From Icerya purchasi (taxonomy: Eukaryota > Arthropoda > Insecta > Hemiptera > Monophlebidae): a stretch of DNA of 64,000 bases. The translations under genes were made by a program, and so were the position numbers. The notes beneath the pieces were generated by a model. It saw only the letters and a program-made list of their open reading frames with translations, searched no databases and was not told where the DNA came from. The stretch is from positions 588,343,643 through 588,407,642 of the forward strand of contig CM077115.1 in NCBI GenBank assembly GCA_039619475.1. Reading direction: 5' to 3'. Below, piece after piece: positions 62,567-64,000 of this stretch. Numbering within the stretch: position 1 is the first letter of the stretch; each line of letters begins with the position of its first letter.

Positions 62567-63972
62567 TTAGAGGTCGATGTTGGAGTCTAATAGGATTTTT
62601 GTTAGACGGGGAAGCGCGCCATTAGGAAGTGTGGGGTAAGGATCACAAAGTCCAAGTAGGAAGACTCTTAAAGAATCGCGGAAGGAGTGTAAGGATCTTT
62701 GAAAGTGTAAGGGTGGAGAACCCAATAAGGATTGGAGGCTGTGCGTGGAGGACGTATGGTGCGCACCTAGTATTAATCGAAGAGAAGAATTTTGTAGTGG
62801 GTTCAACATTTTGAGAAGGGATGGAGAGGCAGTAGAATACAATGAGCATCCGTAGGAGAGACGGCTGAGGATAAGGGATTGGAAAAGTGTTAGCAGAAGC
62901 TTGGGGGGAGAGTTATGGTTTTTGTGGGATAGATATTTTAATGTAGTGATATATTTGCTGCACTTCTTTTTAAGAGATTGCAGGTGAGGCCGCCAGGATA
63001 ATTTGCTATCGAAAATGATACCGAGGAAAGTTGCTGTACTGGAGTATGTGAGAAGAGAATTATCTAAAAAAAGAGTTGGAGGAGAAGTAATTTTATTTTT
63101 CCTATTAAAGTAAATACATTTAGTTTTAGATGAAGAGAAGGAGAGCCCATTCAGGCTAGACCATTCTTCTAAGTTTTTTAACATATTTTGCAAGGTGTGT
63201 TGGGCATAGGAAGGATTCGATGATGTTAGGGAAATGTTCAGGTCATCAACAATAAGGCGGGCAATTACCAGAGGGGCGATGTGATCCACGATGTCATGGA
63301 TATATAAGTTAAAAAGGGTCACGCTTAGGGCCGAGCCTTGAGGGAGTCCGTTTTCTGGGAATTGCGGACATGAAAGGGAATTAGTTATTCTTACCCGGAT
63401 AGATCTGTCATGGAGAAAATCTTTTAAGTACGCAAACATGTTCCCTGTTATATTGTTCTTAATAATCTTCCGGAGTAAACCCAGGCGCCAGACCCGATCA
63501 TACGCCTTCTCTATGTCAAAGAAAATTGAGTAGTTGTGCTCTCTGTTAGCGAAAGCTGCTTTGACTTCGTTGTGCAAATTGGATAAATGCTCTAGCGTCG
63601 ATCTTTTTTTCCGTCCGCCAGACTGGCACGAGGAGAGGAGTCCACGGATTTCTAAGACCCACGACAGTCTTCTGTTGATCACTTTTTCCAACGTTTTAGC
63701 CAGTATCGAAATCAAAGAAATTGGCCTGTAGCTTGAGAGGAGGGTGGGATCCTTGCCGTGTTTGAGGATAGGGACTATGATAGCTTCTTTCCAGGATAGC
63801 GGTATGGAACCTTGAGCCCAGATGTGGTTATAGATTGCTAGAAGATATGAAAGGGCAGGTGGTAGTAAGTGCTTTAACATCAATGAATGAATTCCGTCGG
63901 CACAGGGGGCTGAGTTATTAGAGTGGAATTTTATCTGATAATTAAGCTCGCTTAATGTAATAGAGCAGTTTT
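62567..63972 (-). pseudogene. Reverse transcriptase
   Basis: A frame of 438 codons to 63883, and in phase open further to about 63972 with a SAPCADGIHS segment equivalent to S-x-G-x-DGI of other RTs. Counting from 63883: fingers SYRPISLISILAKTLEKV (51-68), motif A FFDIEKAYDRVW (D123), motif B GLPQGSALS (179-187), motif C LIVDDLNISL (D213, D214; IVDD in place of YADD), YLG-equivalent FLGIIFDSKLSW, and thumb with YGCSLYSTASPS. The palm is intact apart from the unusual IVDD. A TAA ends it at the RT-RNase H connection. Confidence 0.85.
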
Positions 63973-64000
63973 TTTTGTTTTTTTAAATTTAAGAAGGGGT

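Larger units (their letters stand above)
61490..64000 (-). mobile_element. I-like retrotransposon running off the right edge
   Basis: Minus-strand element with an A-rich 3' tail (T-rich at about 61490-61530), a 3'-UTR hairpin, the terminal cysteine-histidine region, RNase H, RT, and the RT N-terminus up to about 63972. Its 5' part lies outside the window. It belongs to the same family as the element at 58006-61187 by the DDLNIS signature and the 3' hairpin. Confidence 0.85.

Noticed and set aside
1..64000. CRISPR arrays or bacterial operons
   Set aside because: The short tandem repeats (25 bp, 20 bp) lack unique spacers, and gene structure and repeats are metazoan.

Overview
This is AT-rich metazoan nuclear DNA, most likely from an arthropod and probably an insect. 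The support is long intergenic stretches, no operons, poly(A)-tailed non-LTR retrotransposons, Tc1/mariner, hAT, piggyBac and Mutator remnants, and a type-B DNA polymerase of the Polinton/adintovirus kind common in arthropod genomes. I found no ordinary host gene, rRNA, tRNA or CRISPR array. The species cannot be fixed from the sequence.

Layout. 1-6.1 kb: decayed non-LTR pieces, one inserted into another on the opposite strand; a 227-bp-arm palindrome (3921-4385); an ORF1 fragment. 6.1-20 kb: mostly gene-poor, with a pair of TA-flanked 216-bp MITEs, an hAT MITE with 8-bp target duplications, a 25-bp minisatellite, and a head-to-head pair of PD-(D/E)XK nuclease gene fragments (15033-15815) whose 3' end recurs at 5834-6105. 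20-23.1 kb: tandem array of a ~285-bp unit behind a distinctive leader; a second array with the same leader lies at 44.1-45.4 kb. 23.1-24.5 kb: RT thumb plus RNase H fragment. 24.5-32.9 kb: a decayed coding repeat (family V), long degenerate tandem repeats, and an intact 331-codon gene with exonuclease-like features. 32.9-35.6 kb: 5' half of an I-like retrotransposon. 37.3-41.0 kb: an intact 1235-codon type-B DNA polymerase. 43-44.1 kb: 5'-truncated Jockey-like element. 45.8-48.6 kb: a broken second copy of the 331-codon gene with the same flanking repeats. 50-53.2 kb: piggyBac-like and Mutator-like transposase remnants. 53.2-55.3 kb: more family V copies, now on the minus strand. 55.5-57.5 kb: a CR1/Jockey-like EN-RT element. 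57.5-61.4 kb: a repeat split by a retrotransposon that was itself hit by an intact DD41D mariner. 61.5-64 kb: another I-like element running off the window.

How the parts relate. Only three long reading frames look undamaged end to end besides retrotransposon ORF1: the polymerase, the DD41D transposase and the 331-codon protein. The interval 24.5-55.3 kb has an internal logic: family V repeats face inward at both ends, the 331-codon gene and its ~200-bp tandem repeats occur twice, the polymerase sits between, and a 20-bp phased repeat appears both beside the polymerase and inside family V. This may be the wreck of a large DNA virus or giant transposon. That reading is an inference, and it needs genome-wide copy and homology searches.
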